Below are positions 17,416-26,087 of a DNA stretch of 64,000 nucleotides, piece after piece. The position numbers and the translations under genes are program-made. Numbering within the stretch: position 1 is the first letter of the stretch; each line of letters begins with the position of its first letter. Origin of the DNA: Benthicola sp039584685 (GTDB lineage: Bacteria; Gemmatimonadota; Gemmatimonadetes; Palauibacterales; Palauibacteraceae); assembly GCA_039584685.1 (NCBI GenBank), contig JBDGXI010000007.1:1-64000 (forward strand), written 5' to 3'. The notes below the pieces were generated by a model that made no database searches, was not told the origin of the DNA, and saw nothing but the letters and a program-made list of their open reading frames with translations.

Positions 17416-18444
17416 ATGACCGCATATACAGTGCAGCAGCTCGCGGACCTGGTCGCCGGAACCGTAGAAGGCGACCCGTCCCGGCGCGTCGAGGGCGTCG
17501 CCTCGGTAGACCGGGCGGGCCCGACGGACTTGACGTTCGTGATGAACAAGCGCTATGCACGCCGTCTGAGGGAGGGGGCCGCGGGGGCCTGTCTGGTGAC
17601 CCCCGACCTCGACCTGGATGCGAACGGGACGGTGTGCATCAGAGTCGAGAACCCGGAGCTGGCGTTCACTCGGCTTCTCGATGTGTTCCATCCGGAGCGT
17701 CGACCCGATCCCGGAATCCACCCCACGGCGATCATCGGGCGCGGTACGCGCATCGGGAGTGGTGCGTCCGTGGGTCCGTACGTCACTATCGGCGATAATT
17801 CTGTGATCGGGGGCGGAAGTCGGATAGGTCCGCACACCCACATCGATGACGACGTGGTGATCGGACAGGATTGTCGCGTCGGGCCTGGTTGCACCATCCT
17901 GCACGATACCAGAGTCGGAGATCGGGTGCGCTTGTACACGGGCGTGCGACTGGGAGTAGACGGGTTCGGCTATACGCCGGGTGCCAGCGGGCTCACCCGC
18001 ATTCCGCAGGTCGGCCGCTGCCTGATCGATGATGATGTCGAGATCGGCGCCAACAGCACCGTGGACCGGGGGGCCCTCGGCGACACGGTCATCGGGCGGG
18101 GAACCAAGATCGACAACCTGGTGCACGTGGCGCACAATGTGACCATAGGCGAAGACTGCGTAGTGGTCGCGCAGGTAGGCATCGCGGGCAGCGTGGAAGT
18201 CGGGACCGGCTCGCAGCTCGGGGGGCAGGCAGGTATCGCGGGCCACCTCACGATTGGCCGGGGCGCGAGGATCGGCGCGCAGGCGGGTGTAATTGGAGAC
18301 GTGCCTGCGGGTGGCGTCTATTCAGGCTATCCGGCCCGTCCTCACCGGGAAGCGCTTCGGGCGAGTGCGGGCTCGCTTCGCCTGCACGAGGTTCTCCGCC
18401 GCCTCACGGAGCTCGAGCGGCGCCTCGAAGGGGAGGGCGAATGA
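17416..18444 (+). CDS. lpxD: UDP-3-O-acylglucosamine N-acyltransferase LpxD
   Basis: A 342-residue left-handed beta-helix acyltransferase that adds the N-linked acyl chain in lipid A synthesis. The N-terminal uridine-binding domain covers residues 1-100; hexapeptide repeats run from about 105 to 300. The catalytic His segment reads NLVHVAHNVTIGEDC. The frame is open upstream to 17317, but ATG 17416 gives the normal N-terminus and length. In the gap after skp there is a hairpin (17375-17400, CGGCCG/CGGCCG arms with C4/G4) without a T-run. Overlaps lpxC-fabZ by 4 bp. Confidence 0.95.
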   Translation: MTAYTVQQLADLVAGTVEGDPSRRVEGVASVDRAGPTDLTFVMNKRYARRLREGAAGACLVTPDLDLDANGTVCIRVENPELAFTRLLDVFHPERRPDPGIHPTAIIGRGTRIGSGASVGPYVTIGDNSVIGGGSRIGPHTHIDDDVVIGQDCRVGPGCTILHDTRVGDRVRLYTGVRLGVDGFGYTPGASGLTRIPQVGRCLIDDDVEIGANSTVDRGALGDTVIGRGTKIDNLVHVAHNVTIGEDCVVVAQVGIAGSVEVGTGSQLGGQAGIAGHLTIGRGARIGAQAGVIGDVPAGGVYSGYPARPHREALRASAGSLRLHEVLRRLTELERRLEGEGE

Positions 18445-19742
18445 ACGAGTCCGGTGGGCGGGCGCAGCGAACCCTCGGCGCAGAGGTGAGCCTCGAGGGA
18501 ACGGGGCTGCACACGGGCAGTCCCGTGCGGGCTACCCTGAAGCCCGCAGGTCCTGGAACGGGCGTGGTCTTTCGCCGAATCGATCTTGAGGACCGTCCTC
18601 TCCTCGACGCGACAGTCGACAGTGTCGCAGGTACGTCGTGGGAAACGGTGCTGGGGCAGGGAGAGGCGCGGGTGGGAACCATCGAGCACCTTCTCGCGCC
18701 TCTGACCGTCTTCGGAATCGACAACCTCGAGATCCTGCTCGAAGGTCCCGAGCCGCCCGCCCTCGATGGCAGCGGTCGGGACTGGTGCGCGTTGATTCGG
18801 GAGGCGGGGGTCAGGGAGCAGGAGGGCTCCCATGCGACGACGGTCACGGTCCAGGAACCTTTCATGGTTCGGGAGGGCGACTCGACGTATACGGTCGCAC
18901 CGCATGACGGCTATCGGGTCACCGCCGTGATAGACTTCGAACACCCCGCTATCGGCAGACAGTCGGTGACGGTCGAGATCGAGCCCGAGAGCTTCTGCGG
19001 CGAGATCGCTCCGGCGCGAACATTCGGCCTCGAGAGCTGGAGGGAGATGCTCCACGCGAGGGGCCTGGCACTCGGGGCTACGTTCGAGAATACGATCGTC
19101 GCGACGGAGGACGGTCTCGCGGAAGGCACTGAGCTCAGATTCCCCGATGAGTTCGTGCGGCACAAGATTCTGGATCTCGTGGGAGATCTGGCGCTGGTCG
19201 GAGCTTCGATCCGTGGACACATCATCGCGGACAGGCCGAGCCACCGCGGGAACGTGGCCGTGGCTCGTCGCCTGCGGAACATGCTTGCCCGCAGCCAGGA
19301 CGGTGGCCCGATCCTCGACATCAATCGAATCCTGGAATACATACCGCACCGGTATCCATTCCTTCTTATCGACCGTGTCCTGGAGTTCGAAGGCGGAAAG
19401 CGGATTCTGGGGTTGAAGAACGTCACGATCAATGAACCGTTCTTCCAGGGCCACTTCCCGGAGCATCCGATCATGCCGGGCGTCCTGATCGTCGAGGCTA
19501 TGGCGCAGGCCGGGGGACTACTTCTGATGAACGAATTCGACGACCCGCAGTCGAAGGTCGTCTACTTCATGTCCCTCGATGACGTCAAGTTCCGTCGCCC
19601 CGTAACGCCGGGCGACCAGCTTCTGTTCGAGCTCCGGATGCTTCAACTCAGAGGACGCACCTGTCGAATGCAGGGCGAGACCCGCGTCGGAGGCGACGTG
19701 GTTGCCGAAGCCACCATGATGGCGAGAGTTATGGACAAATGA
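18441..19742 (+). CDS. lpxC/fabZ: LpxC-FabZ fusion: UDP-3-O-acyl-GlcNAc deacetylase / hydroxyacyl-ACP dehydratase
   Basis: A 433-residue bifunctional protein. LpxC (about 1-285) commits to lipid A: the zinc motif is in TIEHLLAPL, and the second motif is RHKILDLVGDLALVG, followed by SHRGN. FabZ (about 290-433) starts ILDINRILEYIPHRYPFLLI; its catalytic His and Glu are in FFQGHFPEHPIMPG and LIVEAMAQAGG. FabZ competes with LpxA for 3-hydroxyacyl-ACP, so fusion ties the two fluxes together. The same fusion is known from Bacteroidota and some other diderms. ATGA overlaps bind it to lpxD and lpxA. Confidence 0.95.
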   Translation: MNESGGRAQRTLGAEVSLEGTGLHTGSPVRATLKPAGPGTGVVFRRIDLEDRPLLDATVDSVAGTSWETVLGQGEARVGTIEHLLAPLTVFGIDNLEILLEGPEPPALDGSGRDWCALIREAGVREQEGSHATTVTVQEPFMVREGDSTYTVAPHDGYRVTAVIDFEHPAIGRQSVTVEIEPESFCGEIAPARTFGLESWREMLHARGLALGATFENTIVATEDGLAEGTELRFPDEFVRHKILDLVGDLALVGASIRGHIIADRPSHRGNVAVARRLRNMLARSQDGGPILDINRILEYIPHRYPFLLIDRVLEFEGGKRILGLKNVTINEPFFQGHFPEHPIMPGVLIVEAMAQAGGLLLMNEFDDPQSKVVYFMSLDDVKFRRPVTPGDQLLFELRMLQLRGRTCRMQGETRVGGDVVAEATMMARVMDK

Positions 19743-20536
19743 CCCACCAGCAGACCGCCGACCTCCAATCGATTCACGTAACGGCCATTGTACATCCCGA
19801 AGCTCAGATTCCGGAGTCCACATCGGTGGGCCCGTATTCGATCATCGGCCCTGGGGTCACGATCGGGGAACGAGTGACCATTGGCTCGCACGTGCTCATC
19901 GAGCGGGACACTTCGGTGGGTGACGACACCCAGATCTTCAAGGGAGCCGTTCTCGGCACCGATCCGCAGGATCTGAAATACGCCGGCGAGGCGACCACAC
20001 TCGCCGTGGGAGACCGGACGACGATTCGGGAGTACGCCACGCTGAATCGCGGCACGAGTGACTCGGGAACGACGGTGGTCGGAGACGATTGCCTCATCAT
20101 GGCATACGCCCATGTCTCGCACGATTCACGAGTGGGCAACCACGTGATACTGGCGAATTCCGTGAATATGGGCGGGCACGTGATCATCGAGGATTGGGCG
20201 ATAGTCGGCGGAGTGACTGCCGTCCATCAATTCGTGCGCATCGGGTGTCACTCGTTTGTCGGAGGCGGCTCGAGGCTGCCCCAGGACGTAGCTCCGTACG
20301 TGATGGTCGCTGGCAGTCCGTGTGCTGCCTACGGCCTGAATGTCGTCGGCCTCAGGCGGAGGGGATTCCAGAGGGCGGCGATCCGACAAATCAGGGAAGC
20401 CTACCGCCTCGTGTTTCAATCGTCCCTGAACGTTTCCCAGGCCCTCGATCAACTCGAGGCGCGGGATGACCTCCTCCCCGAGGTCGAACATATGATCTCG
20501 TTCATCCGCTCGAGCGAGCGCGGCATCACGACATGA
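19739..20536 (+). CDS. lpxA: UDP-GlcNAc acyltransferase LpxA
   Basis: A 265-residue hexapeptide-repeat acyltransferase, the first enzyme of lipid A synthesis. Repeats begin at VHPEAQIPESTSVGPYSIIG. The catalytic His is in GGVTAVHQFVRIG, and the C-terminal helical part contains GLNVVGLRRRGF. Length is typical (about 260). It overlaps lpxC-fabZ and the oxidoreductase gene, each by ATGA. Confidence 0.96.
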   Translation: MTHQQTADLQSIHVTAIVHPEAQIPESTSVGPYSIIGPGVTIGERVTIGSHVLIERDTSVGDDTQIFKGAVLGTDPQDLKYAGEATTLAVGDRTTIREYATLNRGTSDSGTTVVGDDCLIMAYAHVSHDSRVGNHVILANSVNMGGHVIIEDWAIVGGVTAVHQFVRIGCHSFVGGGSRLPQDVAPYVMVAGSPCAAYGLNVVGLRRRGFQRAAIRQIREAYRLVFQSSLNVSQALDQLEARDDLLPEVEHMISFIRSSERGITT

Positions 20537-21537
20537 ACCCCCTGCGGGTCGGAGTGCTCGGGGTGGGCCGTCTCGGGTCGGCGCACGCACGGATCGTTGG
20601 CGAAATCCCGGACTGCGAGCTCGTTGGCGTGTCGGACATCGACGCCGAGCAGGCCCGGAACGTCGCGAGTCGGCTGTCCGTGGAGGTGCTCGATGCATCT
20701 GATCTGGCCAACCGGTGTGATGCGGTGGTCGTCGCCGTCACCACGTCCGCCCACCATTCGGTCGCTCGCATGGCGCTCGAAGCCGGCTGCCATGTTCTGG
20801 TTGAGAAGCCGCTCACTCCGACTCTGGCTGAAGCAGACGACCTGGTCCAAACAGCGGACCGACTGGGCCTATTCCTGGCCGTCGGTCATGTCGAACGTTT
20901 CAACTCGGCCATCCGCGAGCTTCGCCCGCACTTGCGAGACCCCCGGTACATAGCATCGCAGCGCCTCGCTGTATTCCAGCCTCGCGGAACTGACGTTCCG
21001 GTGATGCTGGATCTGATGATCCACGATATCGACCTGGTCCTCGGTCTTGTCGACAGTCCGGTCGAGTCCGTTGATGCGGTGGGTATTCCCGTACTGACCG
21101 ACTCGGTTGACATGGCGAGCGCCCGGATTCGATTCGCCAACGGCGCGTGCGCCGACATCAGCGCGAGCCGGGTCTCCACCGAACGCACCCGGGCCCTGAG
21201 GCTGTTCCAGCCGTCTGGCTACTTCAGCCTCGACCTGGCGAGCGGGGAAGGCGAGTATCTTCGACGGCGTGACGGGATAGAGTTGGAGGATCTCGCCCGA
21301 AGGCGTGACTTCGGGCAAGTGTCTCTGGCGGACATCGTGGAGCGCGTGCCCATTCGTGGAGATGGCGCCGAACCGCTTCGCCTGGAGCTGGAAGCGTTCC
21401 TCAGCGCGGTGCGCGGGACGGGAGGCGCGAGCGTATCGGCGGCCGAAGGACGAGCAGCTCTGGAGATAGCCCTGCGAATCGAGAACGAGATCGAGGGATC
21501 GGCCTATGTCTCTGCACAAGATCCGCGAGGAACGTAA
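20533..21537 (+). CDS. Gfo/Idh/MocA-family oxidoreductase inside the lpx operon (GnnA-like?)
   Basis: A 334-residue NAD(P)-dependent sugar dehydrogenase-like protein. The Rossmann start is LRVGVLGVGRLGSAHARI; the catalytic-lysine motif VEKPLTPTLAEAD is near residue 95. The C-terminal domain contains LMIHDIDLVLGLV. It lies between lpxA and lpxB with an ATGA overlap, so it belongs to lipid A or sugar-nucleotide metabolism. In Acidithiobacillus, GnnA of this superfamily sits between lpxA and lpxB and oxidises UDP-GlcNAc for a 3-amino sugar. The partner aminotransferase GnnB is not in this window. Substrate is therefore uncertain. Confidence 0.85.
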   Translation: MNPLRVGVLGVGRLGSAHARIVGEIPDCELVGVSDIDAEQARNVASRLSVEVLDASDLANRCDAVVVAVTTSAHHSVARMALEAGCHVLVEKPLTPTLAEADDLVQTADRLGLFLAVGHVERFNSAIRELRPHLRDPRYIASQRLAVFQPRGTDVPVMLDLMIHDIDLVLGLVDSPVESVDAVGIPVLTDSVDMASARIRFANGACADISASRVSTERTRALRLFQPSGYFSLDLASGEGEYLRRRDGIELEDLARRRDFGQVSLADIVERVPIRGDGAEPLRLELEAFLSAVRGTGGASVSAAEGRAALEIALRIENEIEGSAYVSAQDPRGT

Positions 21538-21640
21538 GAAGCTGGGATCCGGGGCCAAGCGTGGTCCGCGGACCGTGACCCTCGTGATCCTCCTGATCCT
21601 GGTGATTCTGCTTATGGGCTACCTGAATCGGTTTGTCTAG
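21506..21640 (+). CDS. 44-residue single-pass membrane protein between the oxidoreductase gene and lpxB
   Basis: A short frame encodes MSLHKIREERKKLG, then a basic stretch and one hydrophobic helix (TLVILLILVILLMGYL) ending NRFV. Its ATG lies 32 bp inside the end of the oxidoreductase gene and its stop overlaps the lpxB start by 8 bp. The basic N-terminus plus one helix suggests a small inner-membrane protein with the N-terminus in the cytoplasm. I recognise no family. The hydrophobic helix fills the 95-bp gap exactly, which argues that it is a real gene rather than chance. Confidence 0.65.
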   Translation: MSLHKIREERKKLGSGAKRGPRTVTLVILLILVILLMGYLNRFV

Positions 21641-22739
21641 CCGAGCGGTCTTTCTGGCGGCGGGCGAACAGTCGGGTGACCTGCACGGCGCGGAACTCGC
21701 CCGGGAGCTGAAGCTGCGCATGCCGGACGTGCGCCTGTACGGCCTGGGCGGGAGCTTGATGGCCGCGGAGGGCGTCGAGCTGCTGGCCGATCTGGATCGG
21801 CTGGCGGTCCTGGGCTTCTCAGAGGTCGTGCGCCACCTGCCCGACCTCGCGAGACTGCGGAGGGAGGTCCGGCGCTTCCTGATCGAGAACGCCATCGATC
21901 TCCTCGTGCCGATCGACTACCCAGGGTTCAACCTGCCCCTGGCGAGGTTCGCTCGCCGCAATGGAATCCGCGTTCTCTACTACATTGCCCCGCAGGTCTG
22001 GGCATGGCACGAATCCCGGGCTCGAAAGCTGGGTGAAGACGCAGACCTCGTATGTGTCGTCCTTCCCTTCGAAGCCGAGCGACTCGACCGCTGGGGGGTG
22101 CGCACCCGCTTCGTGGGTCACCCTCTCCTGGATCGTGCTACTTCCTCGGCACCGACGGTGGAGGATCCAAAGCATCCCCGGCTGGGGATCTTCCCCGGCT
22201 CCCGAGTGCAGGAGGTGAGGCGCCTGCTTCCCACATTCCTCGAGGCCGGGCACATGCTTTGCGACCGTTTGCCTGACCTCGAGATCCAGGTGGCGCAGGC
22301 ACGGGACCTTCCTGCCGACACGTACCAAGGTCTGGGCGATGCGCGACTGGTAGATCCAGCGACGGCGCTGCGCACGGCGGACGCGGCGATCACGAAATCC
22401 GGCACCATCACTCTGCAACTGGCGTTGGCCGGGGTCCCCATGGTGGTGGCGTACAGGGTGAGTCCGATCACCTATACGATCGCGCGCCGCCTGGTCAGAG
22501 TCGACCACATATCGCTTGTCAATCTGGTCGCCGGACGGCGGGTCGTTCCCGAGTTCATCCAGGGCGAAGCGACCCCGACCGCTATCGCCGCACGCGTGGC
22601 GAGCCTGCTCGACCCGGAGGCGCGCGAGCGATGCGAGCAGGTGGAGGGTCTGGGGGAGGTGCGAGATCGTCTCGGGGCTCCCGGCGCAGCCGGGAGGGTC
22701 GCGGATGAGTGCGTTCTCCTGCTGTCGGGACGGAGCTGA
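21633..22739 (+). CDS. lpxB: Lipid A disaccharide synthase LpxB
   Basis: A 368-residue GT19 glycosyltransferase that joins UDP-2,3-diacylglucosamine and lipid X. The start SSRAVFLAAGEQSGDLHGAE is diagnostic, as are YYIAPQVWAWHESRARKL and the donor-site KSGTITLQLALAGVPMVVAY. The start is TTG 21633, overlapping the small membrane gene, and fits the family N-terminus. UDP-diacylglucosamine hydrolase (LpxH/LpxI/LpxG), needed just before LpxB, is not encoded nearby. Confidence 0.95.
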   Translation: MSSRAVFLAAGEQSGDLHGAELARELKLRMPDVRLYGLGGSLMAAEGVELLADLDRLAVLGFSEVVRHLPDLARLRREVRRFLIENAIDLLVPIDYPGFNLPLARFARRNGIRVLYYIAPQVWAWHESRARKLGEDADLVCVVLPFEAERLDRWGVRTRFVGHPLLDRATSSAPTVEDPKHPRLGIFPGSRVQEVRRLLPTFLEAGHMLCDRLPDLEIQVAQARDLPADTYQGLGDARLVDPATALRTADAAITKSGTITLQLALAGVPMVVAYRVSPITYTIARRLVRVDHISLVNLVAGRRVVPEFIQGEATPTAIAARVASLLDPEARERCEQVEGLGEVRDRLGAPGAAGRVADECVLLLSGRS

Positions 22740-22741
22740 CC

Positions 22742-23407
22742 GTGAAGCCCGACCCCGCTCTGCTGGCCGCCACACACCTGGGGCCCCACTTCCTGACCGC
22801 CCTCGGGCGCTCCTGGCGGTTCCGCCAGGTCGACGCGAAGGGTGACCGCGTCGATACCCGCCACCGGGCCGGGGCTGCGATCTACGCCCTGTGGCATTCC
22901 CAGCAGCTGCCTCTCACGCTCAGGCACCGAAATGAGAACGTCGCGGTCATCGTCAGCCAGCACCGGGACGGAGAGATCATCTCCCGCATGGTCCGGGGTA
23001 TCGGCTACCGCACGATCCGCGGTTCGAGTACGCGCGGCGGATCTGCCGCTCTTCACGAATTCGTGCGAGCAGCCTCGGAAGGACACCCTCTGGCGATTAC
23101 CACGGACGGCCCCCAGGGGCCGGCCCGGCAATGCAAACCGGGAGCGATCCTGGCCGCGTCTCGGACCGGCCTGCCGATCGTGCCGGCGGCGGCGGCTCCG
23201 GTCCGAGCGTGGACGTTCGACAGCTGGGACCGGTTCTGCCTGCCGAGGCCCGGGTCGATCGTCTATCTGACGTACGGGGACCCGATCGCCGTCCCCTCGG
23301 ACCTGACTGACGAGTCAGTCGCCGAATGGCGGATCAGGGTCGCCCTGTCTCAACAGGAAGCCACGGAAGTGGTCGAGAAGGCCGCGGCGCGGGCGAGGAA
23401 CGAGTAA
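22742..23407 (+). CDS. DUF374 lysophospholipid-acyltransferase-like protein (LpxJ candidate)
   Basis: A 221-residue protein of the DUF374 family: YALWHSQQLPLTLRHR, then SQHRDGEIISRMVRGIGY, GSSTRGG, and TTDGPQGPARQCKPGAILAA. DUF374 includes LpxJ, a late acyltransferase of Helicobacter/Campylobacter lipid A. Its place between lpxB and lpxK fits a lipid A secondary acyltransferase better than any other role, and no LpxL/LpxM-type gene is nearby. Start is GTG 22742, 2 bp after the lpxB stop; the lpxK start is 1 bp after its stop. Function is inferred from family and position. Confidence 0.82.
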   Translation: MKPDPALLAATHLGPHFLTALGRSWRFRQVDAKGDRVDTRHRAGAAIYALWHSQQLPLTLRHRNENVAVIVSQHRDGEIISRMVRGIGYRTIRGSSTRGGSAALHEFVRAASEGHPLAITTDGPQGPARQCKPGAILAASRTGLPIVPAAAAPVRAWTFDSWDRFCLPRPGSIVYLTYGDPIAVPSDLTDESVAEWRIRVALSQQEATEVVEKAAARARNE

Positions 23408-23408
23408 C

Positions 23409-24494
23409 TTGAATCCCGTCGCTGCGCTGGCTCGAAGCGTCGAGGCGCACGTACGACAGGCGTGGGCCGAGCGGCCGGGCGGAGCCCTGCGACTCGCCGC
23501 TGCCGGCTTCGCCACCGCAGCGGGAGTACGCAACCTCCTGTACGATTCGGGAGTCCTGGCCAGTCGCCAGGCGCCGGTGCCGATCGTCTCGGTGGGGGGA
23601 CTCACGGTCGGCGGATCGGGGAAGACCCCGATCACGGCGGACATCGCTGCGCGGCTGAGCGCAGCGGGAATTCCGACGGCCGTCGTGACCCACGGCTTCG
23701 TGGACGAGATGGACGTGCATCGAAAGCTCTCTCCCGAGTGCCGGGTGTACGGAGGTTCGGATCGTCTGCAGTTGGCGACGATGGCAGCGGAGGAAGGGGC
23801 TCGGCTCGTCATCCTCGATTCCGGCTTCCAGCACCGACGCCTGCACCGGGACCTGGACATCCTGGCAGTCGACGAGCGGACCCTCGGTCTCCGGCTGGCT
23901 CATCTCCCCGCGGGACCGTACCGGGAGGGCCTGGAGTCGTTGGCACGAGCCGACGTGGTCGTGAGGGTTAGACGTGACCTTCCGGAATCGGACGGGCCAC
24001 GCGAGGCGATGTCGTCGGGGCCGGCCGCCGGTCGATCTCTGGCGGACCGTCTGGCTGAGCTACCCGGATCGCCGCCTTTCGTGGCGGCCCGCATTCGACC
24101 GGGCTCCGTGGTGGCCGCGAACGAGGCCGCTCGAGGCGTGCCTGACCCTACCCCGGCCCTCGCCGTGGCGGGCATCATGTGGCCCGAGGTATTCTTTGCG
24201 CAGGCGAAGATGGCCACCGCGAGCGTGCGCGAGTCCGTAGCCCTTGCCGATCATGCTCGCTTCGGAGATGCCCTGGCCGACTTCCTGCGAAAGCGAGCCG
24301 GCGAGTCGGGAATCATCTGCACGCTCAAGGATGCGATGAAACTGGTGCGAGCAGTCGGCGACGACGTGCCCGTCTGGTACCTCTCTGAAGAGGTCGAGTG
24401 GGAGCGAGCGGACGCGACGCCGATCCCCGTCCGGGCGGCTCTGGCTCTCGTCTCCACGCAGGCTCACGACCCTGACCGCGAAGGCAAATCATGA
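23409..24494 (+). CDS. lpxK: Tetraacyldisaccharide 4'-kinase LpxK
   Basis: A 361-residue membrane-bound kinase that adds the 4'-phosphate to make lipid IVA. The Walker A is VGGLTVGGSGKTPIT; a later motif is ILDSGFQHRRLHRDLDIL. In the family this usually reads DDG(F/L)QH, so the second Asp is Ser here. The start is TTG 23409, one base after the DUF374 stop. The stop overlaps nadB by ATGA. The C-terminal part (IICTLKDAMKL) is typical. Confidence 0.93.
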   Translation: MNPVAALARSVEAHVRQAWAERPGGALRLAAAGFATAAGVRNLLYDSGVLASRQAPVPIVSVGGLTVGGSGKTPITADIAARLSAAGIPTAVVTHGFVDEMDVHRKLSPECRVYGGSDRLQLATMAAEEGARLVILDSGFQHRRLHRDLDILAVDERTLGLRLAHLPAGPYREGLESLARADVVVRVRRDLPESDGPREAMSSGPAAGRSLADRLAELPGSPPFVAARIRPGSVVAANEAARGVPDPTPALAVAGIMWPEVFFAQAKMATASVRESVALADHARFGDALADFLRKRAGESGIICTLKDAMKLVRAVGDDVPVWYLSEEVEWERADATPIPVRAALALVSTQAHDPDREGKS

Positions 24495-26071
24495 GCGCGC
24501 CCCAGAGAATGCGTACCGAGATTCTCGTCGTGGGATCGGGAATCGCGGGCCTCACGTTCGCGCTCAAGGCATCGCGCTACGCAGACGTCCTGGTCGTTAC
24601 AAAGAAGGAGCGACTCGAGTCGAACACGAACTACGCGCAGGGAGGCGTGGCTGCCGTGTTTGCGCCCGACGACTCGCCCGAGCTGCATGTGGTCGACACG
24701 CTGGTCGCGGGAGCCGGGCTGTGTCATCGTCGCGCGGTGGAAGAGCTGGCGCGTGAGGGCCCCGAGCGAGTTCGGGAGCTCATCGACTGGGGCGTTCAGT
24801 TCAGCAGGGAAGACGGGCGCGTGGCCCTCGGCCGCGAGGCGGGACACAGCGTGAGGCGGATTCTCCATGCCGCGGACCTGACCGGCCAGGAGATAGAACG
24901 TGCACTTCTGGCGGCCGTAGCGGCGGAGCCGAGGATTACTCTGCTGGAGGATCACTTCGTCTGGTCGCTGGCCACCGCTACAGACCCGACCGGGACCCGC
25001 GTTCGGTGCGCTGGCGCACTCGTCCTCGATGTGCACGAGGCCTGCTGGAAGACGATCGACGCCAGGGCGGTGATGCTGGCGGCTGGAGGGACAGGATACC
25101 TGTATCGCCATACCACGAACCCGGACATCGCGACAGGAGACGGTATCGCCCTGGGGTACGCGGCCGGCGCCGCCGTCGCGAACCTCGAGTTCGTCCAGTT
25201 CCACCCCACGGCCATGTACCCGGCCGAGGCGCGAGCCCAGCTCGTATCCGAAGCAGTTCGCGGCGAGGGCGCCGTGCTCCGGACGCGGGTGGGCAGAGAG
25301 TTCATGCCGGACTATCACCCGGCGGGCTCACTCGCCCCCCGTGACGTCGTGGCGCGGGCGTGCGACGCCGAAATGAAGAAGTCGGGTGACTCGTTCGTAT
25401 TGCTCGATCTCACCTCTATCGCCCCCGACGTAGTCGAGCGGCGCTTTCCGAATATCGTTCGGGAGTGTTCTGAACGGGGAATCGACCTGCCGGGTGATCC
25501 CATTCCGGTCGTCCCGGCCGCACACTACCAGTGTGGAGGCCTGCTGGCAGACTGGGACGGGCGCACGTCACTCACCGGTCTGTACGCCGCCGGCGAGATC
25601 GCGTGCACGGGAGTACATGGGGCCAATAGACTTGCCTCGAACTCTCTGCTCGAAGCGGTGGTTTACGCGCACAGGGCTTCCGTCCGACTGGCCTCCGATC
25701 TTCGGACGCTCCCCGAGATTCCGGGGGCAGATTGGCGGCTTCCGAATCTCCGCACCGCCGGAGAGGACGCGGGCGACGTGGAACGACGGATCCGCGATCT
25801 CATGTGGGAAAACGTCGGTATCGTACGATCCGACGATCGACTGGAGGCCGCCAGGGCAGAGATCGACCTTCTCTCCAGTCGATTCCTCGGCCGCGACGGC
25901 ACGGGGCCGGGGGCCATGCATACGCGCCAGGTCGAGTTCATGCGCGACGTATCCGCGCTGGTCGTGCGGTGCGCCCAGCGGCGCCGCGAGAGTCGCGGCC
26001 TGCACTTCACCGAGAGTCATCCGCGGCGAGACAACGAGCACTTCCTGAGAGACACGGTGCTGGCCCGATGA
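24491..26071 (+). CDS. nadB: L-aspartate oxidase
   Basis: A 526-residue FAD enzyme that oxidises L-aspartate to iminoaspartate for NAD synthesis. The FAD motif is ILVVGSGIAGLTFALKA, followed by ESNTNYAQGGVAAVF. The active-site region includes EFVQFHPTAMY and YQCGGLLAD. The family-specific end contains GLYAAGEIACTGVHGANRLA. nadA and nadC are not in the window. It overlaps lpxK by 4 bp, so it rides on the lipid A transcript. Confidence 0.95.
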   Translation: MSAPQRMRTEILVVGSGIAGLTFALKASRYADVLVVTKKERLESNTNYAQGGVAAVFAPDDSPELHVVDTLVAGAGLCHRRAVEELAREGPERVRELIDWGVQFSREDGRVALGREAGHSVRRILHAADLTGQEIERALLAAVAAEPRITLLEDHFVWSLATATDPTGTRVRCAGALVLDVHEACWKTIDARAVMLAAGGTGYLYRHTTNPDIATGDGIALGYAAGAAVANLEFVQFHPTAMYPAEARAQLVSEAVRGEGAVLRTRVGREFMPDYHPAGSLAPRDVVARACDAEMKKSGDSFVLLDLTSIAPDVVERRFPNIVRECSERGIDLPGDPIPVVPAAHYQCGGLLADWDGRTSLTGLYAAGEIACTGVHGANRLASNSLLEAVVYAHRASVRLASDLRTLPEIPGADWRLPNLRTAGEDAGDVERRIRDLMWENVGIVRSDDRLEAARAEIDLLSSRFLGRDGTGPGAMHTRQVEFMRDVSALVVRCAQRRRESRGLHFTESHPRRDNEHFLRDTVLAR

Positions 26072-26087
26072 GCCGTGCAAGCGCTCG

